Shown in pieces: positions 1 through 11,678 of a DNA stretch of 64,000 nt (its first letter is position 1; each line of letters begins with the position of its first letter). The DNA lies in assembly GCA_038502055.1 (NCBI GenBank), contig JAXRKN010000044.1, positions 10,623,501-10,687,500 on the forward strand, written 5' to 3'. Under the pieces are notes generated by a model, which saw nothing but the letters and a program-made list of their open reading frames with translations, was not told the origin of the DNA and made no database searches. Both the position numbers and the translations under genes were made by a program. Source of the stretch: Tanytarsus gracilentus. Lineage: Eukaryota; Arthropoda; Insecta; Diptera; Chironomidae.

Positions 1-1680
1 TTTTAAAAATTAAATAATAAGTTGTAGTTGATTATGGTTGGATGGGTTGTAAAAATTATTGGGTAAAAAGTGATATTGATAATTGAATAATTGTATTAGG
101 ATATTAGGAAAGGTTGTGTGGGAAATATTATAATTACCTAATTTAATAAAAAAATTAAAAAATAGAAAATATTAGAATATTGAAATATTGGTATTGAAAT
201 AATGAAAATTAGGATAAATGGAAAATTGACTGAGGTTTAAATAAAATTATTGGGTAAAAAATGTAATTAGATATTAGATAATTGTAATTGGTATTGGAAA
301 GGTTGTGTGGGATTTAATTCTAATTATTAATTATAAAAAAAAATAAAAAAATTGAAAATAATTGATAATAAATAATTAGGATAATTGAAATAATTAGGAA
401 AATTAGAATAAATGGAAAATTGAATGGAGTTGTAAATCAAAATTTTTATTAGGGTAAAAAAAAGTGATAATTAGATAATTAGAATAATTAGATAATTAGG
501 ATAATTAGGAAAAGGGTGTGTGCGGAAATTAACTATTATCTAATTATCCTAATTATCTAATTATCAAAAAAAAATTAAAAAAATTAAGAAAATAATTAGA
601 ATAATTAGAAATAATTAGGATAATTAGAAATAATTAGGAAAAATTAGGAATAAATGGACAAATTGAACTCGAGAGTTGTAAATCAAAATTTTTTTCATTC
701 AGCGGTACAAAAAAAAAGTGATAATTAGCATAATTAGAATAATTAGCATAATTAGGATAATTAGGAAAAGGGTTGTGTGCGCGAACTTAACTAATTATTT
801 AATTATCTAATTATTAATTATAAAAAAATTAAAAAAATTAAGAAAATAAGATATGAATAAGGAAAGGAAAATGATAGGAAATTGTTAACTGGGAAAAAAA
901 AGATATGATATTAGAATATTGTTTGATGGAAAGGGGATCAATAAAAAAAATTAAAAAAATAAGAAAATAATGAATAGGATGAATATGGAGAAATAAGGAA
1001 AAAGGAATAAGGAAAATGGGTAAAAAGGGAAAAAGGATAATAGATAATAGAATAATGTAATTAGGATTTAGGAAAAGTGTGGGGAATAAAAATTATATAA
1101 AAAAAAAAAAAAAAATTAAGAAAATAATTAATGAAATAATAGGATAATTAGAAATAATGGAAAAATTAGGAATAAAGGATGAAGGGTGTAAAAAATTCTT
1201 AGGGAAAAAAGGTAATGATATGAATAATAGATATTAGGATAATGGAAGGTGTGTGGGATTAAAACATAATAAAAAAAAAAAAAAGAAAATAATGAAAATA
1301 ATGGATAATAGAAATAAAGGATAATGAAATATAGGAAAAATGGAATAAATGGAAAATTCGGGTTGTAAACAAAATTTCATTCAGGGTAAAAAATGTGATA
1401 ATTAGCATAATTAGAATAATTAGCATAATTAGGATAATTAGGAAAAGGGTTGTCGCTGCGCGACAACTTCAACTAATTATTCTAATTATCCTAATTATCT
1501 AATTATCCTAATTATCTAATTATCAAAAAAAAATTAAAAAAATTAAGAAAATAATTAGAATAATTAGAAATAATTAGGATAATTAGAAATAATTAGGATA
1601 ATTAGAAATAATTAGGAAAAATTAGGAATAAATGGACAAATTGAACTCGAGAGTTGTAAATCAAAATTTTTTTCATTGCA
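1..1680. repeat. AT-rich tandem repeat with internal inverted repeats
   Basis: About eight copies of a unit of roughly 200-280 bp. Each unit has an array of ATAATTAG-like octamers, a short GC-richer centre (AAAAGGGTTGTGTGCG or similar), the reverse-complement array CTAATTAT, then A-runs, further AATTAG words and the sequence AAATTGAACTCGAGAGTTG, seen at about 660 and 1640. The octamer arrays face each other and can form a long hairpin. In the last copy the arms are about 1397-1442 and 1473-1524, and the centre 1449-1467 is a perfect 8-bp stem (GTTGTCGC/GCGACAAC) with a 3-base loop. The array ends about 75 bp from the donor of the aquaporin exon, so it lies in that gene's intron. Many of the first copies look eroded and almost lack C. 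Confidence 0.85.
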
Positions 1681-1751
1681 CCACCACTTGAGTTAATGAT
1701 GGCAATAATTAAAATGTGAAGTGTCACATAAACATGAGTAAATTCACTTAC

Positions 1752-1945
1752 CATTGCAGCCATAAAAACGGCCAGACCAAATGCGAGAGATATAACTACT
1801 TTGTCACCGCCGCTTTGAGCGCATGCTGCACAACCAAAAAAGTTGAGGATGAAAATGCCGAAAAATTCAGCGAAAATTGCTTTATAGAGATTGTTTCCAC
1901 GGCCTCTGAGCTCTTCGGCTCCCAACGAGTAGTTAAACGCCATAT
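1752..1945 (-). CDS. Aquaporin (MIP family), one N-terminal exon; gene continues past the left edge
   Basis: Minus-strand exon, read from 1943 down to 1752, coding 64 residues from MAFNYSLG to LAVFMAAM. Residues 21-41 (KAIFAEFFGIFILNFFGC) and 49-64 (VVISLAFGLAVFMAAM) match the first two membrane helices of MIP channels, where AEF(L/F)GTF and ISLAFGLAV are typical. The NPA pore motifs would be in later exons outside the window. The exon ends at a consensus donor (GTAAGT, 1751-1746). A good acceptor (pyrimidine tract then CAG) ends two bases before the ATG at 1943, so the ATG may be the true start after a 5'-UTR intron, or the exon may be internal. The expected product is a plasma-membrane water or solute channel. 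Subfamily (Drip, Prip or Eglp) cannot be decided from 64 residues. Confidence 0.8.
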
Positions 1946-4900
1946 CTGGATTAAATGAAAAATAACAATTTTAAAATTTATTGCCTAACATAAATGGGCA
2001 TCATCATGACATTCACTCATTCATTTCAAGTTCAATGCACCTTCAACATAACTCAATGCTCGATGTCATAAATTTCCATACATGATTGTGATTTGACACA
2101 AAAAAAATGTAACGTACAAAATATTTGAAATTTTAACGGTATTTTCAAATTAATTCGTCATTGTAGTCACTCAATTAACGAATGATCTTCACGAAATCTT
2201 TTTTATTTTTCGATTGACAGACACTTAAGAATTTTGATAGCACAAAGATGGGTGTGTCGTAGTCACGCTATGTTATGATCATAGTTTATTTTTCTTAAAG
2301 CTGATTTACAACACGTGGTTTGGTATTTCAAGAATTTTAATGACGTCATTGTGTTTTTACCGATTTCAATTGTAAAAAATTTCTTCCATAATTGTAAAAA
2401 TTGCGAATTACATTCAATCTCCGATCATAATTAGCGTGAACTTACAATTCAGAATATTTTATGTAAATTTTCATCGCTCATGCTTGGCGTGTAAAAATTG
2501 GTATCACACGATGATTCCTTATAGGGAATTTCCCGATGCGAGAATTAATTTGTAATCGAGTCGAATGATAGACGACATTCGATACTTAAATTAGAGACAC
2601 GAAACCAATTTTAGAGGTTTGATCGATGCTTATTTGACATTTTTTACTTGCTATGAGCGAAGGCTCAAATTCCACCACACGCTCACCTTATTTTGCGCGT
2701 TCATGAGAATAAGCACACTGATTGTAACTTAATTATCAAAGAATCTATTAATGCTACGGCATTATCAAGAATTTCTTCACGCGATCAATGAACCCTTTGT
2801 AACTTTGTTTTTTCGATTACTTTCAATCAAGAGAATGAGAAGTAACAATGATGATGTAGCATAGCATAAAATTAAAAAATGAAATAAGAAGAATAATAAA
2901 AAATGGCAACAAGTTCTCGTTCATCCTCTCTGAACTTAATCATCATTAAGGAAGATGAAAAAAAGAAGAAAAATTGGTTGAAGTAACAACTGTAAAGTGC
3001 ATTATGAAGAGTTTGTTGTTAAATTTTATTTCTTAATTTAATTATCTTGTTTTAAATTAATTACTTTTGCCACCATAAAACGAAATTAATTTTCACCTTA
3101 ATTGTAGTTGACACACAAAGATAATTTAAACACATGTAGAATTAAATAAACCATTTAATTGAATCGTTGCAAACACTCCTCGTGCAAATTAAATCGTTTT
3201 TTTTGCGCACTTAAGTAATCTCGAGAGTCAACTGGCATTGGATAATCTACATTGATTTCAACGTCAGAAAAAAATTAATTTGAGGATTTATTTTAAGAAA
3301 TTGTGATAAGAGAAATTGAGGGAATTTTTGTCTTTATCTAAAGTCATAATCTCTAATTAGTGCTGCACACATGAATGAATTTATTTCAGTGTCTTCCCAC
3401 TTAATTGTGCAATTTACGTGTTTATTAAACTTGTTGAATTAAGATAAGAGCAAAAAATTTCTTCTTATCACGATTTTAGTGTTTCACTGTTGCAAACTCT
3501 AAAGACCTCGTGCCTACTCTTGAAGATTTTATCATTAATCGCGTCATTTCTTAAATTATGAACTGACAAAATTATCTAATAAAATTTCTTTCGCGGCTCA
3601 CTAAAAATTCTTCGTTAGAACTGAACCGAATCACTTCAATGACGCAATAGGTTATCGAATTCAACAAAAAAAGCAACAAATGTTTTTATAAAAAAAATGT
3701 ATTTTGTCATCGGATGAAGTCATCACATAGCTGAGAACAGGCAAAGGAAATCAAAATCTTTGCTCTAATGAGAAAAGTGATAAATTTCACTGTCGTTACT
3801 CGAAGATTGACAGTGATGATCTTAAAATTTATGAATCATAAAATAAAAGGGGAGCGTTTGTAAATTGGGTGGTGCAAATTTTTAAAGGGACATCAATTAA
3901 ATTCAAAAGTATAGCAAAGCTACACAATAATTATTTTTTTAAATTCAAAATTTTTAGACAATCTAGAACACCTATAACAAGATTTTTGAAATATTCTCGC
4001 TCTTATATTTTGTTGTAAAATAGAATCACGTGGTGTTGATGATCGAGAAAGAATAAGCAATAAAACAAAAATATAACGAGAAACTCCGGCATGAACAGGT
4101 TTTGGGTTTAATAGAGAAATAAAAAGAAGCAATTTATTTAGCAGTTGAATAGCAAAATTAATCAATGATATTTTATTATTCGAGTTGAGTGAACTCATTT
4201 TCGCGAGAATCAATTTTAAAGTACAAAAAGTCATGTTGCAGATCGAAAACGAGAGGAGAAAAATTTTTTTTTCTCTATTGTCAACAGGCTGCAGAGGTAG
4301 CAAGAAAACAATAACAACATTGTCACCGCCTCATCGCTAAATTTAACATAGAGAATTTTTATCTCAACGATGAAATGATGGCAACGTTTCAAACTTCAAT
4401 ATATAAATTTTACTACTTCTTTTTGAACTTTTTTCGCAATCATAAAACAACAGCAAAACGAAACATTTTTATGTCAGGGATGGCAAGCGAATGCGCACTT
4501 CAATTGCAATTTTGAAATTAACTTGCATAATTTATTATCCTTACACAGAATAATGTACGGTTAAATAATTACGATGCTCTTTTGTGGATTTTACGAGTGC
4601 AAACTTGCACGACATGCGGTTTTTATCGAGGTGTGAAACTATTCCTTGTGGTTAATGTCTTTTCCTTGCAACAACAATGGAATTATGGGTTTTTCAACAG
4701 GTGGCATAAATTATTTTTTCAAAACTTATTTAATTAGAGAAAAATTTAATAAATTCGGAGAAAATACTTTTACTTTAATTAAAAATCTTTCTTTTTAATT
4801 ACCACGCTAAAGAACATTCGAGTCATCACATTTAATTCAAGTATTTATTTTAAAATTCATTAAAAGCTTTTTTCAACCTCGAAAACAAAAAATCTTAACT

Positions 4901-7900
4901 TTGCCATAAGGAGAGACCTGTAAGTTGTTTTTGCCAATTACTACGCATGTGAATTGTGAAGTGAATCGTAAATTAATGAGTTGCTTCTACAGACAGTACC
5001 AGTATCCCTCATGACTATAGCAAAAACAATTTTATGTATTGCCGAATGATCATCACGTTGATAGTTTTAGTTCTAATACCATGTGGGTGTTTTTCTGCTT
5101 TAAAATTTTGTCTTTCAAAACGCCAATTGTTGTTTTAGAAACGCATGTATACATTTAAAAAATAATCCGCCAAAAAAATCTAAATTTAAAAAGAAGAAAA
5201 AGTCATGCCTTATCGTTTTTCCGGCTGTTCATGTTTTGAAAGTTTACAGTGTGAGGAAAGAGAGAATTTTTGTTCCGTTTGTTGTTTTCTTCTTATTTTA
5301 TTTTTAGAACTCATAAACTCGCGATAAATCTTGCAAAAAAGTCGTAAATTTCATTAGTTTGACTTTCTGTGCCATATGAGATATGTAAGCGTACAATTTT
5401 TTTCATACCATCTCTTTTCAATGTTCATCGCAAGGAAAATCTTGACATTTTACTAAATAGCTCGAAGGATAAATATGAAAAATGTTTTTATTGAGTGTGA
5501 AAATGTTAACGAGAAATAAAAAGCTTCATTCAAATTTTACACTGAAAATTTATTTAAAAATTAAAATTATTATTCATTGAAAATTTAAAAGTGTGCAAAA
5601 TTTATTTTCTAATAATTTTAAACAATTAATTTGTGATTTTGGCACGTTTTCACATTAATCACTTTTCAGCTTTTAACGCAATATTTTCCTCATTATTCTC
5701 TCAGTACTCTAACAACTCAACATAGACCTCCAAATCAATTAACAACGTTAAGCATTTGATCTTTTTCACAGCGTTGTCATCTACTCGTTTTTTGTTTGAG
5801 ATTTTAAGATTACAATTTATTTTATGATTATACTTTTCACGGTGCCTTTTAGACAAACAATTCAAGAAGATTTTTCTCGTCTGTTTATATTTAAGTTTGG
5901 TGGTTGTATAAAATATAGAAAAAATTTCAAGATATATAAAAGAATTTTTTACTTAAAGAAAATCTTCATCATTAAAGTTGAAAGAAAGAAAAATTGAGGA
6001 GAACAGGTGGAATGAAATGTGATAGGGGAGAAATTGTAAATTATGTCATAGACTTTTTTTAAAAAAATTTTAATTCTATTTAAATTAAAAATTAAAAATA
6101 TTTTTTAAAATATATTTAACAGATTAAAAAATTTAAGACAAAATTTCTGAAGAATTCCTCTTGCACCCGCATATCATCAGATAATTATAAAATGAGAAGT
6201 TTACGCAACCAACCAAAATTCTTCTACTAATTTTCACCTTATATTATCTTAATTTTATGATGATTTATTTAAGCGAACGAGCAATTACGAAATCACCAAC
6301 AAGATTTCACGCGTGTGGATCACGTTAAATTTTTTATTTGACATTCTTAAGCCATTTTATTTGATTTCTTAACTACTAAACATGACTTAATTCGCACCAT
6401 TTATCATTCACGCGAGAGTAAAGAAGATTTTTCGACATCACTCGGGTAATTAAAAAATCACATGGTAATCGCTTCACTAATTTCCTCACCTTTTTTTTTA
6501 TTTAAATTAAATAAATTTATCACTGCACTCTTAAAAATTCTGGATTTTTTTGCCTTTTAAAATTTTTTTGAGCACCCGAATCGATAACCGACAAGCTCGA
6601 GCGTACTTTAACGACTGAAAAGCCCAAAGCAGGCAGCAGTAAAGCATATTTTTTTCTCTCTTTTTTTCGCTCGCTTGCTTTTACGTTAGAGTATTTTTTT
6701 CGGCTTTCAGAGCTTTGATTCTCTGCACGAGAGCCAACAAAATTTTGTTTACATTTATTTTTAATATCCACACCGCATCTATGATGTTGCTTTTTGTATG
6801 ACTTTTGGTAATTAAAGCCGGAAATTCAATGCCGCAAAAAAGTGGCAAAAGCGAGAAATATTGTAATAAAAAAATTTATTTTTCATTTACTTTTGCGAGG
6901 ATCATAAAAAAGCGGGCAAAATGTAAATTGCGATGAAAATTTTTAAAAGGAAGAAAGCGGCACACCCTGAAAATGCTTTTGGGCTCGAAAAATTTCCAAG
7001 GACAATCTAATATTGTTTTTTGACGAAAATGAAAGTTTATGTTTCATAAATTTTTTTATTTTTTTTTCTAAAAATTTAGAAATTATTAAATACAAATTAG
7101 AAAAAAACAAAATATTTTTTACAAATTCTAATTTTCAATCCCTTGTTACTATTTTTCGGAATCCCTCGAGAATTGCATTAAATTAAGATAACAGAATCCA
7201 GAAAAGTAAGAAGAGCGCACACGCAAAAACATTTTATTGCCTAAATTCTCCTTGCTTAGGATCGAGAAAAAACTCTAATATACGCTTGGCTTCTAAATTA
7301 CATCTTTATGACTTTGACGTGCTTCTCCCATCAGCAGTAAAACTTTTTTTGCTTTTTACTTCAGTTTGTTGATATGCACTGACAACTAAAAATTCCCATC
7401 ATGCATTTCCTGAATAATTTTTTTTGTGAACTGCAATCTGTCGACATGCAGCGAGATAATTATTGTTTTCACATTAAAAAATATTTTAGATATGATGATT
7501 CTGAGTGTTGCTGATGAATAGAGGAAATGTTATGCAAGCTTTTTACATGTAAAGATTTATGAATTTTAGTAAAATTACTGCTTAAATTTTAACCAACCTC
7601 ACGTGAAAATTTCAAGGTGCACAATTAATTTGCAAGGGTCACTTTAACAATTGACACTTTTGTTGCATTATTATTTCACTGACTCGTCAATTGCATTTAA
7701 TTCTGCAATTTAAATGTTCATCATCATTAGAAAATTGCCGCATTGATTGAAAGACAATTAGACTTGAGGGTGCTGAAAGGCATTTAATTCTATAAACTAT
7801 TCAATTATATCGCCATTTAATGAATAATTGATTCTAAGTTTGAAGGCAATTATTCAATTCTAGACGAATACCGTCTGATGAGTTGCAAATTGATCGTAAC

Positions 7901-10900
7901 ATGAGCAAGTAATAACAATATTGCAAATTTTCTACCTGCACGATTGTACATGTACAAATTAACTTGTATTTTCTCTCAGACGGACATTGTTTACCTGATA
8001 GTTGCTCGTAAATTGTGCAAAAAAGTCATAAAAACAATTTTTTTTAGGTCTTCTTATCGCTAAGTGAGTTAGAAAATTATTTTCTTAGCATTTAATTTCG
8101 CTCCATCTTTCTCACTCACCCACACAAAACTGCCGAAAAAAAGTCATTCAATTAAATTTTACGACCATCATTCATTTCCGTTTTACATTCGAATAAATGA
8201 GAGAATATCCATGTGGATAGTTTATGTTTAAAATCTCTGCTCAAACGAGCATTTCTTATTTTTTACTAAAGTAAAAATTTGTTAACCTTGCATAAAAATT
8301 TTATGTTTGTTGTTTAATAAAATTCCATCCCTTGATTATTCTACAAGCATTAGTTTAAAATTGTTGATAATAAACTTTTAATGAGTTTCCAAAATTAGAA
8401 AATATTAAATTTTCGCACCATCAATTTTTTTTCATCAAAGAAAGAATTTTTATTTGATTTTCTCCCAATTTCAATTTTTTTATCGATATCTTTTTCAAAA
8501 TAAATAGACAACTATTCACTGCTCAATTTCCTCTCCGCACGCTTTTAGTTTGTTTTCATTTGCCATGTAGCACTCCAGCGGAACATTTTCCTATAGATAA
8601 TATTTACTCGAGCTATGTAGCTGATGTTGATTGATTTGCTGATAATGAATTACGAATGTTTGTCACATATAGATTTTGCTCTTCTATTGAACCAAAGAGT
8701 TTGAAGAACCCTCTTAATTGGGTGACAATTCACAAGGGATGTTTTTAGGCGGATTTAAAAAATTTAATTTATTTTTTGAAGATACAAAAAAATTCTTTTA
8801 TACTCCTAAAAATTAATCATCGCTAAATTTTCTTCAAAAACGCAAGCAAACATTCGATAAATCAACGAAGACGACTCTAAATTAATTTATGAGCCCTAAT
8901 GAGTTCACTTCTCTCTTATCGCGATGTGGTTTCACTCAATTTTCAACTTAAAGAAAAGTGAGTGATACTCGAAGAAAACAACACACTGTTGTTGATTATC
9001 TATTTCGTGAATTTATGAGCTCTTCAAACTATTTGACGGCTTTACGCATTAATGTTATCAATCACTGCCTAGCACTGTCATGTGATTAGATTTTCTCAAG
9101 AAAACGTTTTTGGTCTTGCTGAATATTTCAACGCAATTCTTTTTTAGCATTAAATTTGCCTGAAAATAAACTATTTATGGAATAATAAAGAAAAAAAAGA
9201 TAACTGATAGGGAAAAAAATTGTTTTAATTAAATTATTTCACTGACATCAACACCGCAATCCTTTAGAATTAAATCTCGCAAATTTAAGAGATGACAAAG
9301 ATGCATGGAACGTTAAAAAATCATTCAAATTTTTAACACGATTGACTTGCTATCAAAATTTCAATTGAAAATCATAAAATTGTTCCGTAATTAAATTTTA
9401 AGAGGAGCCAAGCAATTAAACTCCAAGCAATTTTCGCGTTTGTGAAAGTCAACATAAATTTACTTTTCCACTGTTTCATTTGAATAATAATAAAAGTTTT
9501 CCTTTTTTTCTAAAATCGCATCTTATATTCGTATTTTATTATTTAATAATTTTAAAATATTGTAACGGACTCACGTGCGCTTTTCGCACTAATTCAAAAT
9601 TGATCTTGATCTTTATTTGTTTTTTAAAATCTTGTTCTAAAACTTAACAAAATTAAATTCAATCCATAATTTTGAAAAGCTTTTAATTTTCTTAAAAATG
9701 AAAAGAAAGAAATATTGATTGCTTTAATTTAATTAATTTAATAAAGTCAAATAAAAATTCTATCAAAGATCACCGAAACTTTAAAAGCATGAGATCACCA
9801 AAAAAGCGACGTACCCATTGAAAGAAGTTTTTAATTTTTTATTTATTAAGAATGTTTATGTATTTTTATTTATTTAAGAATTTATTAAAATAACTATTCT
9901 AGATCCTTAAATCAAAACTCTTTTAAATTAATTTATATTCGATTAAATTATTTACCTATTCTTTCCAATATAAAGCTTAACGTATGAAATGTTTCACCTT
10001 ACTCCGGTTCAATTTTCCCCTCTTCTCTTGAAAAAAAAGTTCGGTTAACATTCTAACATTCTGATCATAATTTTAATTTTAGTTTATTTCAATCCGGAAT
10101 ATGTGATTTATTTTTTTACATCCTTAATCTCCTTACAGGATGACAAATTGTTGAATTATAAAAATTAAAATAACATTTTATTTCGAAAACTTTAAGTAAA
10201 ACAAAGATCGAGTAACAGTAGAATTTGAAAAAATTATTTCCCGCTCAGCTTTAAGGGGAAAAATGAAAATTATAAAAAATTCGTTACAAATAAATTTAAA
10301 CGAAAGTGAGAGAGAGAGAGACTGCAGCCGAAAAAAAAACAAGAGGGAAAAAAGTTATTTTTCAATTCCCTGCAAGAACTCCAAGGAAGAAGATGTTAAA
10401 GAGTGATTAAATTAAATTGTGCAAGTATTAATGAGCAGCACAATTAAAGAAAGGTATGCACAGAGATCAAAAAAAGTGTTATTTAGTGAAAACAAGGAAT
10501 TCTATCACATGTTTTGATTTTTGTTCCTAAAAAAAATTAAAATTCAAAAAAATGCTAATTTCGCCCCAAATTTTGATCCGATCGAAGCAATTGAGCATAA
10601 ATTATAGTGTAAAAGTGCTCTAGGGATTAGTGTGTCACCAAAATGGACAGTGAATTGCGTCATAAAGTGAAACAGTGAATAAATTAAGAAATTTGAGGTT
10701 GACTTTGAGATCCAGTGGATATCCTGTGATCCTTAGCGAGGATTTTGACGATCGCAAAAAAATTTGAGTCTTCCAAAAAACTATTATCTAAATTAAAAAA
10801 CATCCCGTAGTGTTTAATTCAGAAATCAAAAGATCCGGAATGTTAAAAAATGCTCTCAAAATCACTTTCGCGCCCTAACAAAAAGGCTCAATTACATCGC

Positions 10901-11337
10901 GAAGGACACCGATGATCCTTAAGATTTTGATATCAAAATGATCAACAATAATTACTCTATCAGATTCACTCGTTAATTGCTAATTATCGGTCAATAATTA
11001 TTAATCATTCCCGCCAATTTCTGCCTCCTATCGCGTTTTCACATTCTCGCCACATTCGCAAGAAAACTTTTTTCACGAGTGATAAAGTTCATTTTTTAAA
11101 GTCAAATCTACCTAGCTTTCCGTCAAAATTAATTCATGAAATTTAGTGCATTGTGTCGATCGCATTTTAAGCAATCATTTGCAAGTTGAATGAGCTCGCT
11201 ACGATAGGTACTAGTTGCAGCAGAGAGCATCACCCGATTCGACTGATGATTTTTTAAAGAGCAGCCATTTAAATGTGGATGTCAGAGAGTGAAAAGAAGA
11301 AAAAAAATTAAGTTCGCGCAACAACAAGAAAATATTT
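1946..11337. other. Long AT-rich intergenic stretch between aquaporin and cyclin E
   Basis: About 9.4 kb without any convincing coding region; open frames here are short, low in complexity and match no family I recognise. It separates two divergently oriented genes, so it should hold the upstream regulatory DNA of both, and any 5'-UTR exon of the aquaporin. From about 10300 onward the composition changes: a GA run at 10308-10321 and somewhat higher GC suggest the start of the cyclin E promoter and leader. Confidence 0.6.
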
Positions 11338-11345
11338 TATAAAAG
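11338..11345 (+). promoter_or_regulatory. Possible TATA box upstream of cyclin E
   Basis: TATAAAAG lies 334 bp upstream of the proposed cyclin E start codon, in a locally GC-richer leader. No clear arthropod initiator (TCAGT) was seen at the expected 25-30 bp downstream, so this is only a candidate. In such AT-rich DNA similar words occur by chance. Confidence 0.22.
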
Positions 11346-11678
11346 TGTGGCTCGAAGTCGCCTCTCTCGCACTCGCAATCGTTTCTGGGGGGTAATTAAG
11401 GAACTGGAAATTTTTTTTGGTGCTCCATTAATTCCACGATCGGATCAGAATTCAGTGAAATAACAATCATCATCGTGGTCGCAAAATTATTTGGGGTGCA
11501 TTGTGTGATACGTCGTGTGTGTATAAAGAGTTGTTAACACATCTCGTTTCCGGTGATTCGTTTCAGCAGCGCAACAAGTAAAGTCCATTGAACGGTATCC
11601 CCCAAAACAATTGAAAGAGCAACAGCCAGCTATCAAAACACTCAACCCGGCGTTTTTTTGAGCCGCGTGAAATATAGA

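Noticed and set aside
1..1680. CRISPR-like array
   Set aside because: The repeats are not separated by unique spacers, are very AT-rich and imperfect, and the context is a eukaryotic gene intron.
3920..4303. 127-codon minus-strand ORF
   Set aside because: Low-complexity Leu/Ile/Ser/Lys composition and no family resemblance.
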